NCBI GenBank assembly: GCA_018873245.2 | Contig: JAEMBT020000003.1 | Span: 6,963,843 to 7,027,842, forward strand | DNA: 64,000 bases | Direction of reading: 5' to 3' | From: Archegozetes longisetosus | Taxonomy: Eukaryota > Arthropoda > Arachnida > Sarcoptiformes > Trhypochthoniidae | Shown: piece by piece, positions 8,903-21,724 of the stretch | Position numbering within the stretch: position 1 is the stretch's first letter | Layout: each line of letters opens with the position of its first letter | Made by a program: the position numbers and the translations under genes | Notes under the pieces: generated by a model | Told to the model about the DNA's origin: nothing | The model's database searches: none | The model's input: only the letters and a program-made list of their open reading frames with translations

Positions 8903-11900
8903 TCAACTATTATTAGTTAGTGTGGGAGAACTGGTGCCCGAATGACTTTTGGCTCTTTCTATGTAAAGCTTCAACAGTTTCATTTTGCTTCCACTCAGCG
9001 TAGATAAATATGGATTCATTGATTCGCCAACTACGCCATGAATTGATACCATACAAAATACGGCTGCTTTTCTAACTGCACTTTCTGGATTATCGTAAGC
9101 CTGGTATTTGAGAACAAATCATTCAGTGACAGGGTTCGACAATCAAAATTAAATTGCTTACTTGAAGTAATGCCGGCATCATGTCGGGCAATAAATCCAT
9201 CACAATATGCTTTGGTTGCAATTCGATTAACTATTTTACGAAATAATCATTTTTAATACAATTGAAATAAAGATCAAAGAAAAATATCAATATTTAAAAT
9301 GAGACTGACTTTAGTCAACATTTTGATGGCTGCGATATTCATAGGACTCTCTCCAGTTTTGATAACAGACTTAAGAATTTTGAGACACTGTTCAGGAGGC
9401 AAGACAGCAGCAGCAGTGCCAGCTGCTCCTTCAGCCGCGCGAATCACTTCTTTCTCACTATCTTTGCTGGCTTCTAATATACGCAGAATAGTTAATTCAA
9501 TATAGTCTTGAAAGTATTTTGTTCGTTTCATCAATAGTTCACACATCACTCTTAAAGACATAGCCCTAAGCGCACTATTAGTTTCCTCAGTAATTTTTTC
9601 CAGTAGAATTCTATAAACATCTCTAAAGTGTTTGACCCATTCGTCATTACTTCCTTCTCTAATTAACTCGATCAACTCACTTAGGATTTCTTTCTGAGAT
9701 TCTTGATCTTTAGTGTTGCGCAAAGTGCTTAGAACTGTATTGAAATAAGCAGAGTTTCCATTATCCGCATAAGAATTGACTCCATTCTGCGAGAAGACTG
9801 TTGTTTCACTGATGTGTTGCTTTACCGGCGAACTAATAGGTGTGTGTCTATTGTTCTGAACCAAAGTTCCATCTAATTGACTGATACCAGAGTCTTGCGA
9901 AGCACTTGATAAGTCTTTTATATTTCGTCCCAAAAGTGCTGTTTTCTGTGGACTTATAGTTGGGCTCATCGCTTGAATATTAGATGAATTGTGATTATTT
10001 GCTGAACTAGTGGTTAACGTAATTGATTCAGAATCAATATTAAAGCTATATTTCTGAATTTCGTCAGTTGTTTTCTCAGTGAATTATAAATGTCATCAGG
10101 ATTCAAGTTCTCAGTTTCGTCATACAAGTTAAGCTTATTTATAGCAGCAGTTGTTTTGATTAGAGATGGGGTGCGCAAAGCAGTTGGTGTTAATGGACTA
10201 AATGCTGGTGATTGACTTCGGGTTCTGCGCTTGTGTTGAATTATCTGAAGAGCTGCGTCCTGGTATCTATTGTTTGATTATAAGTAAATAAATAAATAAA
10301 TATTACCGACTAAACATAGTTATCAAATATTTTCTTACGTTTTGGGCAAAGCGTTGATCATAATAGACATATCAGAAGAGTTCAAATTGAACAGGTCTAC
10401 GATCACGTCTTGAGAAATCTTTCTAAGTTCAGAACTTTTCGGATCAGCAGTCCATGAAATAACCTTCATAAGTGACAGTTGAATTTCATGGTTATTTCTA
10501 CTATTGCTATTGAAATCATTTGATTCCATCAATGGTATTAAATTTATCAGATATTGTAAAACCGCTGTTTTCACTTTAACATTAGGGGTTTGGGTTTGAT
10601 CACTAAGAAATCGAATGATCACATTGAACTGTTCCTCTGGAGAAAACGAATCGCGTATCAGTTCAAACGTTTTCAATATTCTGTTTTGTATTGATCCCAA
10701 AGTATCGCTTCCGATCTTCAGAAAGAGACGAGTCATAAGAATATAGAGCCATGAATTCAGTTCATTTTTGTAGATAATAATCAAATCGTTCAAAATTCCC
10801 AAAAACAAAGTGAAGGTCTGAAAATATTAGTTAATAAGATAAGTAAACATTATAGTGATGTCAAAATTTGTATCAAACTGACTTTTGTGTGAGGATCTAA
10901 AAGCATTTTAGTGAATATATCTGTAATGCGTTTGAGTTCGTATGAATTCAACATTCGGGAAGAATGCCTAAACAGAAGCGCTAGGCTGAGTAAACCTTCT
11001 TTTCTATCAGACCAGTGAGCACTCGATAAATTATGTATAATTTCTGAAACATCCTAAAGAAAGCAAAAGTACACAGTTGTAATTTTAAAACTCGACCAAA
11101 TTAATTTAACAAAAACATACTTCTATTTTTCTGTTACCATAGGAACCAAATGAAATATCGGAACAAATACTACAGATAAAGAGGTTAGATTGACTTAGAA
11201 CCGAAATTCTAATGCCATTGAGTTGCTGTTTAGACATACCTGGAAGTCTCGCTTTCATCCGAATGGTCGTCATATGTATATCTTTTACGAGAACTGGTCA
11301 TATGAGGACCAGAAGTCAGGGCGTTTTCAAGAGCTGCTTCTGCCTCCTGACTTTGTTGCAATATCTTTTCAGCCATTAATGGAGTTTGTCGCTCACTTGA
11401 ATTATTCGGCACATAATGCCTGCTTCTACTGCCACTACTAAGTCTTCTTTCCATAGATGCATATCCAGTAATAGCAGATCGATTAGGACTGGCCTCGCGA
11501 CTGGTTGAAGTTGGGATTCCTGACTTTCTTCTTACTCTATGTCCGCGAGAATCTGATTGCATAGAAGTGTAATAATTAAGACGAGATGAAGGCGATGCCG
11601 AACGACTGCCCGGCTGTGACTTTGAAACTCGTGCTTTCGGACGACTTCGTTCAGGAGATGTCAACACCGATGATTCGATTTTTTTCGGTGTTGTTCGGGC
11701 TATTGGACAAGTTAAAGCATTTATAAATGTCTATCAATTTAATCAAAGCTCATTACAAACCATCAGAACCGAAGGTTTATAAGACAAGCAGAGGATTTGA
11801 ATTAAAGCAAAAATAAGCTAGACTCAAGCCAAATGAAATTTCAGATATTAAAAGCATAGAATTGAAAACTGAAAAAAAAGAACTTACGAAGTGAATAACC

Positions 11901-14900
11901 GCTGGACACTACTTTGGGCTGAGACATGGCAGCCACAAAAGCAGCTCTAGCTTTGGCTCTTCGCTGTGCGCCTGGATCTATGGCGCTGGTCGTTCTAAAT
12001 GGGGAGGGAATGGCCACACGTGCAGAGGCTAATCAAATCAAAATTAAACAAAAACGTGCATTAAAAAACAAAACATGCTTTAATCATATGGTTAATTAAG
12101 ATATTTAAATCTTGACATCAAAAACACACCCAATTCGTTTCTGGGAGAAAATATAGGAATTCCGGATCGTGCCTTCGATGATAAATTGCCAGATTGTCGA
12201 TTGATATTTTCGATCGAACCACTTGAAGAAACACTATTGGTTCGTAAAGATTGCGGTCTCTGATATCCCGCCCTGTTTAATGAATTCGTTGAACTCCAGT
12301 TAGACATATTGTTCTGTTCGCCGTGGAGTATTCGTTGTTTACTGCTGTCTAATGAATTAAGCAAATAGTCTGCCTCTTGTTTGAATTTATCGGCGAATCC
12401 CCAAAATGCTTTTCGTGCATAGGCCCGAGCCTCAGCGTCAGCGTCACTGATCCCTTTCTTAATGGCTTCCTGAAGTATTCCGACGTGCTTTTCAAGCGCG
12501 TGGTTTGGCCACGTATGCAACAACTGATCTAAGAATTCACAGCATGCCTTTCGAATTTCTTTAGACTTTGAAGAAATATTATAAGTAATAATTGGTATGA
12601 GCCGACTGGCGTGCGTGTGTTGTATTATAAACCTAATCGCCACTACTGCAGAACTTGACATAATTTTGGCACTATTTTGAATCAAATTAATCAATGTCGG
12701 CAACAGGGCTTCAGCGAATCGATCACACCTAGAAAATTATATCAATCAAGTCTTAATCTTTTAATTCAGGGATTTGTATCGTTGATACCTAATTCCTATC
12801 CTTTGTGACAAATAAGCGATTGTAATACAAGCTTCACGTACGACTTGTGACCTCAAATCTTTGACCGACACCTGAAAGGGTAACTCTAGTGGTTTTAAGA
12901 AACTATTGAACTCGTCGAAATCCGAGGCACCGGCTATTAATAACGATCTCAATCTTCTAAGAGATTCAGTTCTCTTTTCCCAACCCATACTGGGATCTGA
13001 ACAAGTGTCTTTGATTTTCGTAAGCTCTTGTTCCAAATCTTTACTCGAAAATATTTGAACGCGCGGCACATCTTCGAATGAATTCATAAACATTTCTTCA
13101 TCAGCAGCGCCAGATTCTAAACAAACGGATATAACAGTCGAAAAAAATAACAAATGATTAACAAGTTTTGAAATAATGAGACCAGCAATAAAAATGCAAT
13201 TGAAAAACAAATCAAAGAGTTATGATAATATTCTATAGCAATCAATGTCAAATTAAGCTAATTTAAGACTTAATAGCTCTTCAATTTTAAAGATATGCTA
13301 AATAATCTTCTGATAGGTTCCAAATTGTATATTTTAAGTAATCTTCTAATAGATTTTGAAAAAAATATTTTAAATAAATTTGCAATAAGTCAGAAAGGCT
13401 TCTATGAATTTGGACGTTTACAACAAGTAAAGTAAGTTTATTGTAATGCTATAGGATTTTAGTGAATGCTTCGTTACATTATTATTATTCACTCAACAAC
13501 TACTTCAACTATAGCTTTCACGAACGTGAAAAATTAATTCAAGTTTTCCATACGAAAATTATGCAAATTCAAAATCCTGTTTACAGGAAATACTTTTTTT
13601 TGTATTTCTACCAGTTTTCAACAATCATATAATTTTCTAAAAAATGTTTGAATAATATTCGCCTTAAAAGAAATATGTTGAAAATCGCGATTATATCCAA
13701 AGTCAAATCGATTATTCAGTGTTAAATATTGAACAAAATAAAAAACAAGTGAAAATAGAAAGTAATCCTATTATTAAATATGCTTAATACAAATTGATCT
13801 ACAAGATAAAAGTTAACAAATTGCGTTGCGATCTGATTTGCGATAAAATTGAAATTGCAAGCAAACTACATTTGTTTCCTAGTCTATAAACATAGGTTAG
13901 ATAAGAAAAAAAGTAAATAAGAATTTACAAAAATAGCAATGCTTTATAATATATGGAAATCGAAATTAGAAAATTAATATGATTAATAGTAGCCATTAAG
14001 TTATTCACATAAATCATATAACAAAAACAGAATCGTAGCGCATTGACTCTTATGCTGATATATGGGTCAAAATTTTAGAGGAAAATTGAATCACAATTTA
14101 GATAATAAGGATCTGGAAAGTTAAAAAACCTGATATGTTATGAAAGCAACCAAGTCTAACTTTCTAGTGGACAATAATTGAAGTGCTAGAAGTGATTTGC
14201 TGGGACTTACTCTTTGAAGCGTTATTGTATAAAGAGAAAAGGAAACGAATAAATTTGAAACAAGATTTTCAACTCACTTGAAGTGGTAGTAGATGAAGCA
14301 ATTTTTGGTGTTGTTAACGTATTTCTCTTGACTGGTGGAGCAGACGTGGCGCGCTTTACTGGTGGCTTAACCAAATTCATCTAATCATTCAATCGAATCA
14401 ATTTGAAATATATTTCTTAACGAATAGTGCATCTAAACTATCACATAAATGCTATCTATAGATATTTTTGTTTGACAGCACATCTATTATGTTAATTGAA
14501 TTTAGAAATTATAAACTGTTTGAGACTGAAGTTTCTCTTAAATTGTTTGTGCTGCAAATGGCCGATCAATTAAATGATTGTTATGTTACATGTTGGCAAA
14601 TGTTAGTAACTCATTACGGGTAATAATGCAAGTACTTGTGACTTTAAGAATCAAATCTACTCATAAGGAAAGCTTGATCTGAAACTTACGTCGTTAACAC
14701 ATTGAGAATACTATAATTAGTTGTTAGCATGTAATACACAAAATTGACAATTCAATTAAGGTAGACAATAAAGTTCAATTAAAATAAACTCAATCATACC
14801 TTGAAATCAATTTCGTCGTCACCAGTGATGCCGATTCGATTGGCTGAACCAAAATAGAAGTAATAATAATTAAAACTTCAATAGAATAATAAAAATAATA

Positions 14901-17900
14901 AAAACAATAAAAAAAAGGCTATAAACAGTAGATATAATTATATGAAAGAGGAGTGTAGTAGATATAAATTGAAATCTATAATCTAAATGATGAATCTATA
15001 CTTGGTAATTTTAAACTAAGTAACGTATTTGCTCTGAAAGTTGACGTGATAGTTGAGAAACAATCGTCTTGATATTAGGAAACAATTTGACTAAATGTTG
15101 TGGAAAACAAGGACGTCGGGTGTTTGTATTAACAAAGATGAACAGAACAGGTGTATAATATATAAAATAAGTTTCAATAGGAATGAATGCATTATTTACA
15201 TTAATTTTATGCTACACCCAATCACCAATTAACAAAATAAATTCAATATTCATAAAATGAACCAAAGTATTTTCGCCCAATTTGTATTTATTGTTCTACT
15301 ATTAATTCTATTTTATTATGTAATTCTATAATGGAATGGATCGCATACTGGCTTCACTAAATTTGTGCGGCACTTATTTTTTGTATCAGATTCATAGCAA
15401 TGACGTATCGGCCAAATACCATCAATACAACTATGATTTATAGATGCATTCTTTCTATGCATTATTCATTAACACTTTCCGGCTTATTAATGAATGGAAA
15501 ACTGAAAATATTCATCCTATTGATTAAAAAACAATTAGTTATTTGAAAAATGTTGATTGACGATAAGAAAAATGATTTATGGAGAGTCTGTGCGAAAATA
15601 GTGTAGCCTGTAATTATAAGTGTCTTCAATTTTGTGGTCGACGGTTTGGCAAAATAATCATCATTTTAATGGCATTGTCAATCTAGATCACTGACTTTTT
15701 TAATTCCTTGCATCCATTAACTAGAAAATAGGTAAACTTAAGAAAAACAATGGAGAATTAACTCAATATAATAAATGCATCAAAATACAAATCCTATTCA
15801 ACCACATTTATACGGCGTATTTTATGCCGTTAGTTACCAAATACAGAATTCATGTTAATTAGCGTTGAGCAAAAACATTGAATAATTAGGTGCCAAAATA
15901 GTAGCTTTCTTTGGGCTCTAAGTTTCTGATAATTTTTGTTTGTTCGCTAAATTACTCAATGCAAACATAATAAAAGTTTATTCATATTTCAATTTATATA
16001 AGGAATGGAAAGAGAAGTGTTTATTGTTTATTAGAGGTTTAATACGAAATAAAACACCATAAAACACAACAAAGCAGACAAATTTATAAGAAGTGGTACT
16101 AATAAAAAGGCGGAAGATTTAAAACCTTGAAAACATAGGCTAATTATGAAACTGTATGCATAAATAATTGATTGCACGCTATACATCAAATTGGATTTGT
16201 GTCAATATGCGAAAACACGAAACATCGGCAAAGGGGTTGTTGTGTATCGCTGACAATGCATTTGATAACTCTTACATGAATCGAAGCGTTGAGCACACCA
16301 TATTCACAAATGGCAATAATTGGTTCTTAGATAAAAATAAGTAATTTATAAATCGAACAGTTGTTCACCTGCACCAGTATTTTAAGGGTTTAAGAATTTT
16401 GTAATTTATAAATAGAAAACAAATTGCAGACTAATCAATAGAGACAATAAATATTAGTTTGATAGCTGTTTGAGCATTCTTCTGATACTAATAATACACA
16501 ATATTATTGTTAGAAGTGGTTTCAGTCAGGTTTTAATCATTTAAAGCCATAAACATGTCATATGCCTGTTATAAACAATTAAATTAATAATCAAAGAATA
16601 ATGAAGCTGCAACATGAAATTAGGAAAAGTTTCTTACATAACCCAATCTAGCTTTTGCATTTATTTAGAATAAGATAAAGAGGTAATTAACTAATTGCCA
16701 AATCAAGTTAATCAGGGCCTCATTTTTACCACTTTATACCACATTGCATAATAAAATTTTAGTTGAAAGATATGAAAACTGTTAGAACTTGGCTATTTTA
16801 TGTGAATTAAACGACAAATATTAGCGAAAAAAAAATAACGCCACATTAAAATACAAACAGCAAGTTTTGTATTGTTAAACATAATTACGAGGTTTCAGTT
16901 TGTAACTTAACATTGAGTACAATGGGATAAGTATTGTATGAAAAACATGTTTCCAAGTATGTAAACTGCAATATAATTATGGGTAAAACTACTAAACATT
17001 TAACTTAATTTAAAAATCCTTCAACTAAATAGCGTTTAGGAAACAAATAATATAAATATAAATCAATTAAAAGCCTACAAAGGATTAAAACAAAACAGAA
17101 TTGACGGCTGTGAAACTTAAAGGTCACTCTTACACAAATACGATACCTAAGATAAGTCTTAATGATAGCGTTTCTCATGATGTAATCAATTTATGACATC
17201 AATTGAGTAGACTACGGCTTAACTGATAGTGTCCTGGAGGTAAGCTTTGAAAGGGAGCAAACTTTCAGCTAGCGTACTTTTATTGTGTCGATTGTCCTTT
17301 AACTTCAAACTAAGCATTGCTACAAATTGACGTATGTATGTTAAGCCATATCATCAAAAATACAGGACTTCAGATAAAAATATTAATACTTATGAAAGTT
17401 TAAAGCTTATAGATTAAAGCAAATTCATAAATAAGTTGGTTGTATCAAAAAATAAGTCACAATTAAGGACAAGTTTATTATGAATTATTAACTCATTCTA
17501 ATATTAATGTATTTGTTTAGTTGTCTCTGAAATGGAGCGCAATGCAGAGCACTGCAGTTGTGATGAATAATAGAAGCGATAGTGAAGTGAAAACACAGCT
17601 TGAGTCAAACGACAGCAGAAATGTTAGTTACCTTCAGTTTGAGTTCTATCTCGGAGCCCTGCTCCTCCTGCACCACCTCCAGCAGCAGTTCCCTTGCATC
17701 CACAACTCCGATATTGTCTAAAGCTAGAACTGCGCCCATTGAGACGCAGCATTTTGTCATACAACTGAATCCAGTCTGTGTCTGCATCCCAAATAATGGA
17801 CCCATTTTCGGACACTAAGTTCTTTCTATACAAACTCGGACTACTGTTTGCACTGTACGAGTAAACTTTCTGAATTGTTTGACCAGATTTGCTTTCATTT

Positions 17901-20900
17901 GCACTACACTCACTTTCACTCAACTCATTGTTTGATAAAAACTCATTCGATGTTTCATTAGATACGGGATTAATCGATTCAAACGAATTGGAGCTTACGC
18001 TCAAATCCTGACTATCATTAATCAATTTATCATCACTTGTATCGAAAGGAGAAGAACGCATTTCACTCTTATGTTATTGAATAATGAGTTTCTCAACAAA
18101 AATATTTCGATTAATAGTTAAATGAGTGGAAATATGAATTTTAATCATCAGTTGAGTAAACATTGAGCTGAAACACTATGGCATTCAATGAGAGCCAATG
18201 CACGCAAAGTGAGCCAGGATTGAAAACAATTTGACCGCATTAGTCGAAATGCACGAAGTTTTGTCAATTAAAAAAATAAAACAAAAACATAAAACCATAT
18301 AGAAGATAGAAACTTATTATATGCCTAGTTATCAGAGATACTCGAGACCGCATTATGCCATAGACTAGCACAAGACACATAAGACACGTTCTGGTGCATG
18401 GCTAACTCGTAAGTTTGATATTTTGACAGAGTTGGCAAAAGTTAACGTTAGAAGCGGTGAGAGAAGAGCACACCCATTGGGTGGCAACCTCTTTGCACAA
18501 CTCGACTCTATTCTACACAACATCTAACTACTGGTACTACAATTTAGTACGCGATCTATCCAACTGCTCATTTGCCAACTTTCAACTCTAGTTTTTATAT
18601 GAGAACACGAAATAATTACTTCATTTAATAATTATTAAAATTAATCCAAAGCTTATTCCATAAAAATGATCAGCATTTGCTTAATACAAACTTTAATCAG
18701 ATTATCAATTATGAAAAACGTGTACTTCAAACCTAAACCAACTGTAATTGGAAATTATGGAAAAGCAAAAAAGCCTTAGAATGAAAAAGTTATAATTTTT
18801 GCGATCGAGATTTCGAATGAGAAAAGAATAGCCCAATTTAGGCATTGGCTTTCTTTGGAAAAAAACTTTTATAACAAAAGGCATAACAACAGACACGACA
18901 CGAAACATGGAGAGTAAGGCGAAATATATGACCTAAATATCCCTTTTGGTCTTGTAATCTAAATTCATTTGATGGAAAATATAATCACTGATCAAGTTTT
19001 AAGCCAAAAATTATATGTAAAAGTAAAACATTTATCGTTTGATAAAAGTTAAGACATAATTTTGGAGAGTAGTACTCAATAAGTCAAATCATGTTTCAAT
19101 CAGACTATAACTCCTCAACCTTTTCGTGTCAATAAAAAAATTGCCAACATTTGCAGAGCCTATCATTTTTTCGATTCATGTTTTATTCAAATAAATCTTC
19201 ATTAGACCGAAAAATTCCAATACACTCAATAGATTCTCGCGGAAGTCTTTCGAAAGTTTTGATTAATTAGTTTGTTTAAACGAGTTTTATATTTTGCATA
19301 CTCCTGAACACCATCTCATGCCATAAGCACTGATAAGTTAAATGAATTTGCTCAGACTTAATGATTGAATAAAATTAAGAATAAAGACTACTAAGGTTAT
19401 TAAGATTTCTGTCTTACATTATAAAGTATAAAAACTGTTCAAACACGAATTCCTTTGTTTTGCCCGATATGAATAGTCATAAATAAGTTATATTCAGTTA
19501 ATCGCTAAACATAATTATTTAGAAGAATCAAAACTTGAAATCATGTATCCTTGATATGGAAGAAACAGTTTTAGTTTTTGTGCTGTGGTTAGATTTTTGG
19601 ACTCATCGCTAAACAATGCGATTAGAATTAAAGAGCAATAGATTAGATAAAATATGTTTGTCTCGAAAGTAGGTGAGCGAAAATACAATCTATGATTTAA
19701 ATTTGACATTAGATCAAAACGTATTGTCATCAATGTAAGACACGAATTTAATTTTGAATTTCTCACTTAATAACCTCAAGTTAATTACCAAACTCATTTA
19801 AGTGACAGTTCAATAAAGTTCAATAGACTCTAATGAAGAATTGTGGTCAAATCGTTTGAAATGAATCCTCTGAACCACAAAAAGAAATGGAAGAAAATAT
19901 TGAATGACTCATTCGAATTATATATCAGAGCCACTTATGAAGCATGTTAAGACAACAAGTAAACATTAGGTAAGAAGTGTCCTCTTTTTATAGAGTCGCA
20001 AATGTCAAAACTGTTTGATTTATGTTTGATATCTTATAGATATTGAGCGCTAGCAGGAGTGCAATGAATTAATAGACCTATTTATGCATTTAAATAGTCA
20101 CTAAAATAGTGAAGACTCACCTAATTTTGCTGTTGGCAAAAGTTCCCCTGAATTTGCGATTTCATCAAACTTAGCGAACAAAGTTTGCAATCTAATAAAT
20201 AATTAAAATGTCAAAACTTGACTTTGGGTCATTGATGGTGAAAGAAAGCCTTACTTTTGCGCAGGAATGTTGGTATGCTTTTTAGTAATGTCTTGTCTTA
20301 ATTTTTCTCCAACATATTTATATATTTCGACGAGTGTAGACATTGCTGTGTCTCTCACTTGCGAGTTTGGATCTGAAATCAAAGCAATAAGCGGTGGAAT
20401 AAACTTCGAGAGCATTAGTTGACTGTTGACTAAAGAGCTGCCGACACCATATCTGAGAATAGCGTCTTGTAAACAATAACACACTTCTTCTCTGACTCTC
20501 CAATTCTTATGAGAAAAAGCTGGGATCAGCTTTTCCAGAATGTACTATAAGAGTAACGGATATAATAGACGTGATTATTAGTTTAGAAATATAGTTATAA
20601 ATACAGTAAAATTCGAAGTGATTGACTAAAAATAACTCACTTGTGGAGACGCAACAAAACTCATGAGTTTGAGCATAAAAACTTTTGCCTGCTCTCTAAC
20701 AGGATCTTTGCCGTCACCCATACGGTCAACAGCCGGCACCAAAGCTATAGCATCAAAGAAAAATCACAATAAATAAGCACTTCTTATTCCTATAATGTTT
20801 TTTTCTAAAAGGTTTCAAACCTGTTGAGATATAAGGCCTAAAATCTTCTCTCATACGTTCAGCCAGATAGCAAAGTATTTCTAATCCATTTTGTGCGACC

Positions 20901-21724
20901 TGTAAATGCAAGGCTAACAAGTTTTCAACTTTGTTTAAATAAATTTCGGTTTAAATCACTCATGTTTTTGAGATGAATTGGAGTTTTTAAAAAATTCAAA
21001 TGCATTTCTAATCAAGTGTTAGACTAGATTTGATGGTTACATCGTAGGCTTTTCTGTTGATTAATTTTAATTTTTGTTAATTTTATCTATTGACAGACCA
21101 AAATTGATAGTGAAGGATTTGTGGTGATATTGAAACTCGTAATACTTGAGGTGATAGTTAGGAATCTAGTCTGAGATAATGTTAATTCATAAGTTGCAAA
21201 ACCACATTTATCTAATATCAATTTCTCTGCCTTTATATGCTCACGACTATCGAATTTCATGACATTTACAAATAGTAAGCTTTAGTAGAAATAATTTACA
21301 ATAAGAATGAATTGACAAATGTATTATTGATAATAATGTGTTAGTCATAAGCTGATGAAGGATTTACTGATTAAATATTTTGCGATTTGAACGAAAAGAC
21401 TGACGAAAGAAAGAGTTTTAAAATACCGAATAATTAAACTTAGCAGAAAAGCCTTTTAAGCAAACAATGAGAGCAAATAAAAGGATAAATGCTTATCATT
21501 ATTTGCAGGAATACAACAGTTATTAAATGCATTTTAACAATAAATACCTTAAAGTTGCTGCTATGCAACCATTGGACTATTGAGTCAATAAATGCCCCGA
21601 AATTTTCACACGAAATCGGGTTCGAAGATACACTCAAATAATTCAGTAGATCTGACCCCACCTGAAGCTTCTTCTTCGTGTCTTGCGTGTGCAATTGGGG
21701 AATATACTCTTCTAATGTGGTCAT
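8903..21724 (-). CDS. CLASP: CLASP microtubule plus-end binding protein (orbit/MAST)
   Basis: Seventeen coding exons: 21724-21548, 20899-20821, 20744-20641, 20544-20255, 20191-20121, 14843-14800, 14380-14278, 13116-12789, 12728-12130, 12028-11888, 11699-11240, 11169-11121, 11053-10883, 10817-10339, 10266-9310, 9230-9162 and 9100-8903. Phases close throughout except for one missing base in exon 15. Corrected length is about 1439 residues (human CLASP1 1538). Domains: TOG1 about 1-240; TOG2 about 300-530, with LRSQVVREACITIAYLS and the NSAKIM run; a Ser/Arg-rich linker with two SGIP motifs (SxIP, the EB1-binding motif) in exons 9 and 11; TOG3 about 816-1032; C-terminal CLIP/kinetochore-binding helices about 1190-1430, ending SGSKMKLLKLYIERA. 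It stabilises microtubules at the cortex and kinetochore. An alternative first exon at 17632-18061 is described separately. Confidence 0.95.
13117..14277. other. CLASP intron 7
   Basis: About 1.16 kb of AT-rich intron between exons 7 and 8. No repeat, RNA or nested gene is seen. Confidence 0.7.
14844..17631. other. CLASP long intron, proximal part
   Basis: About 2.8 kb between the alternative first exon and exon 6. I see no coding exon, inverted repeat or RNA gene here. Confidence 0.6.
17632..18061 (-). CDS. CLASP: Probable alternative first exon of CLASP (isoform lacking TOG1)
   Basis: An ATG at 18061 opens a 143-codon frame, preceded in frame by a TAA, that ends at a good donor (GAAG|GTAACT) in phase 1. 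Exon 5 of the long form also ends in phase 1 after G, and the next acceptor (14843) supplies CC, making Ala in either case. This exon can therefore join exon 6 exactly as exon 5 does. The product would begin MRSSPFDTSDDK, is Ser/Glu/Asn-rich with a Gly/Ala-rich tail (CKGTAAGGGAGGAG), and would replace TOG1. Vertebrate CLASP beta/gamma isoforms also swap TOG1 for another N-terminus, so the arrangement is known in the family. The stretch at 18200-18580 upstream is less AT-rich and may hold the promoter. Confidence 0.65.
18062..20120. other. CLASP long intron, distal part, with possible internal promoter
   Basis: About 2 kb between exon 5 and the alternative first exon. The only distinct segment is 18200-18580, which is richer in GC than its surroundings and lies just upstream, in minus-strand sense, of the ATG at 18061. 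It contains a CCAAT word when read on the minus strand (near 18476-18480). No TATA box is convincing. The remainder is featureless AT-rich sequence. Confidence 0.45.

Noticed and set aside
17605-17818. Overlapping frames on both strands opposite the CLASP alternative exon
   Set aside because: They are mirror readings of the Gly/Ala-rich end of that exon; only the minus-strand frame ending at the phase-1 donor is consistent with splicing.
19515-19766. 83-codon minus-strand frame in the CLASP long intron
   Set aside because: Composition is what AT-rich random sequence gives; no recognised motif, no phase link to CLASP exons.
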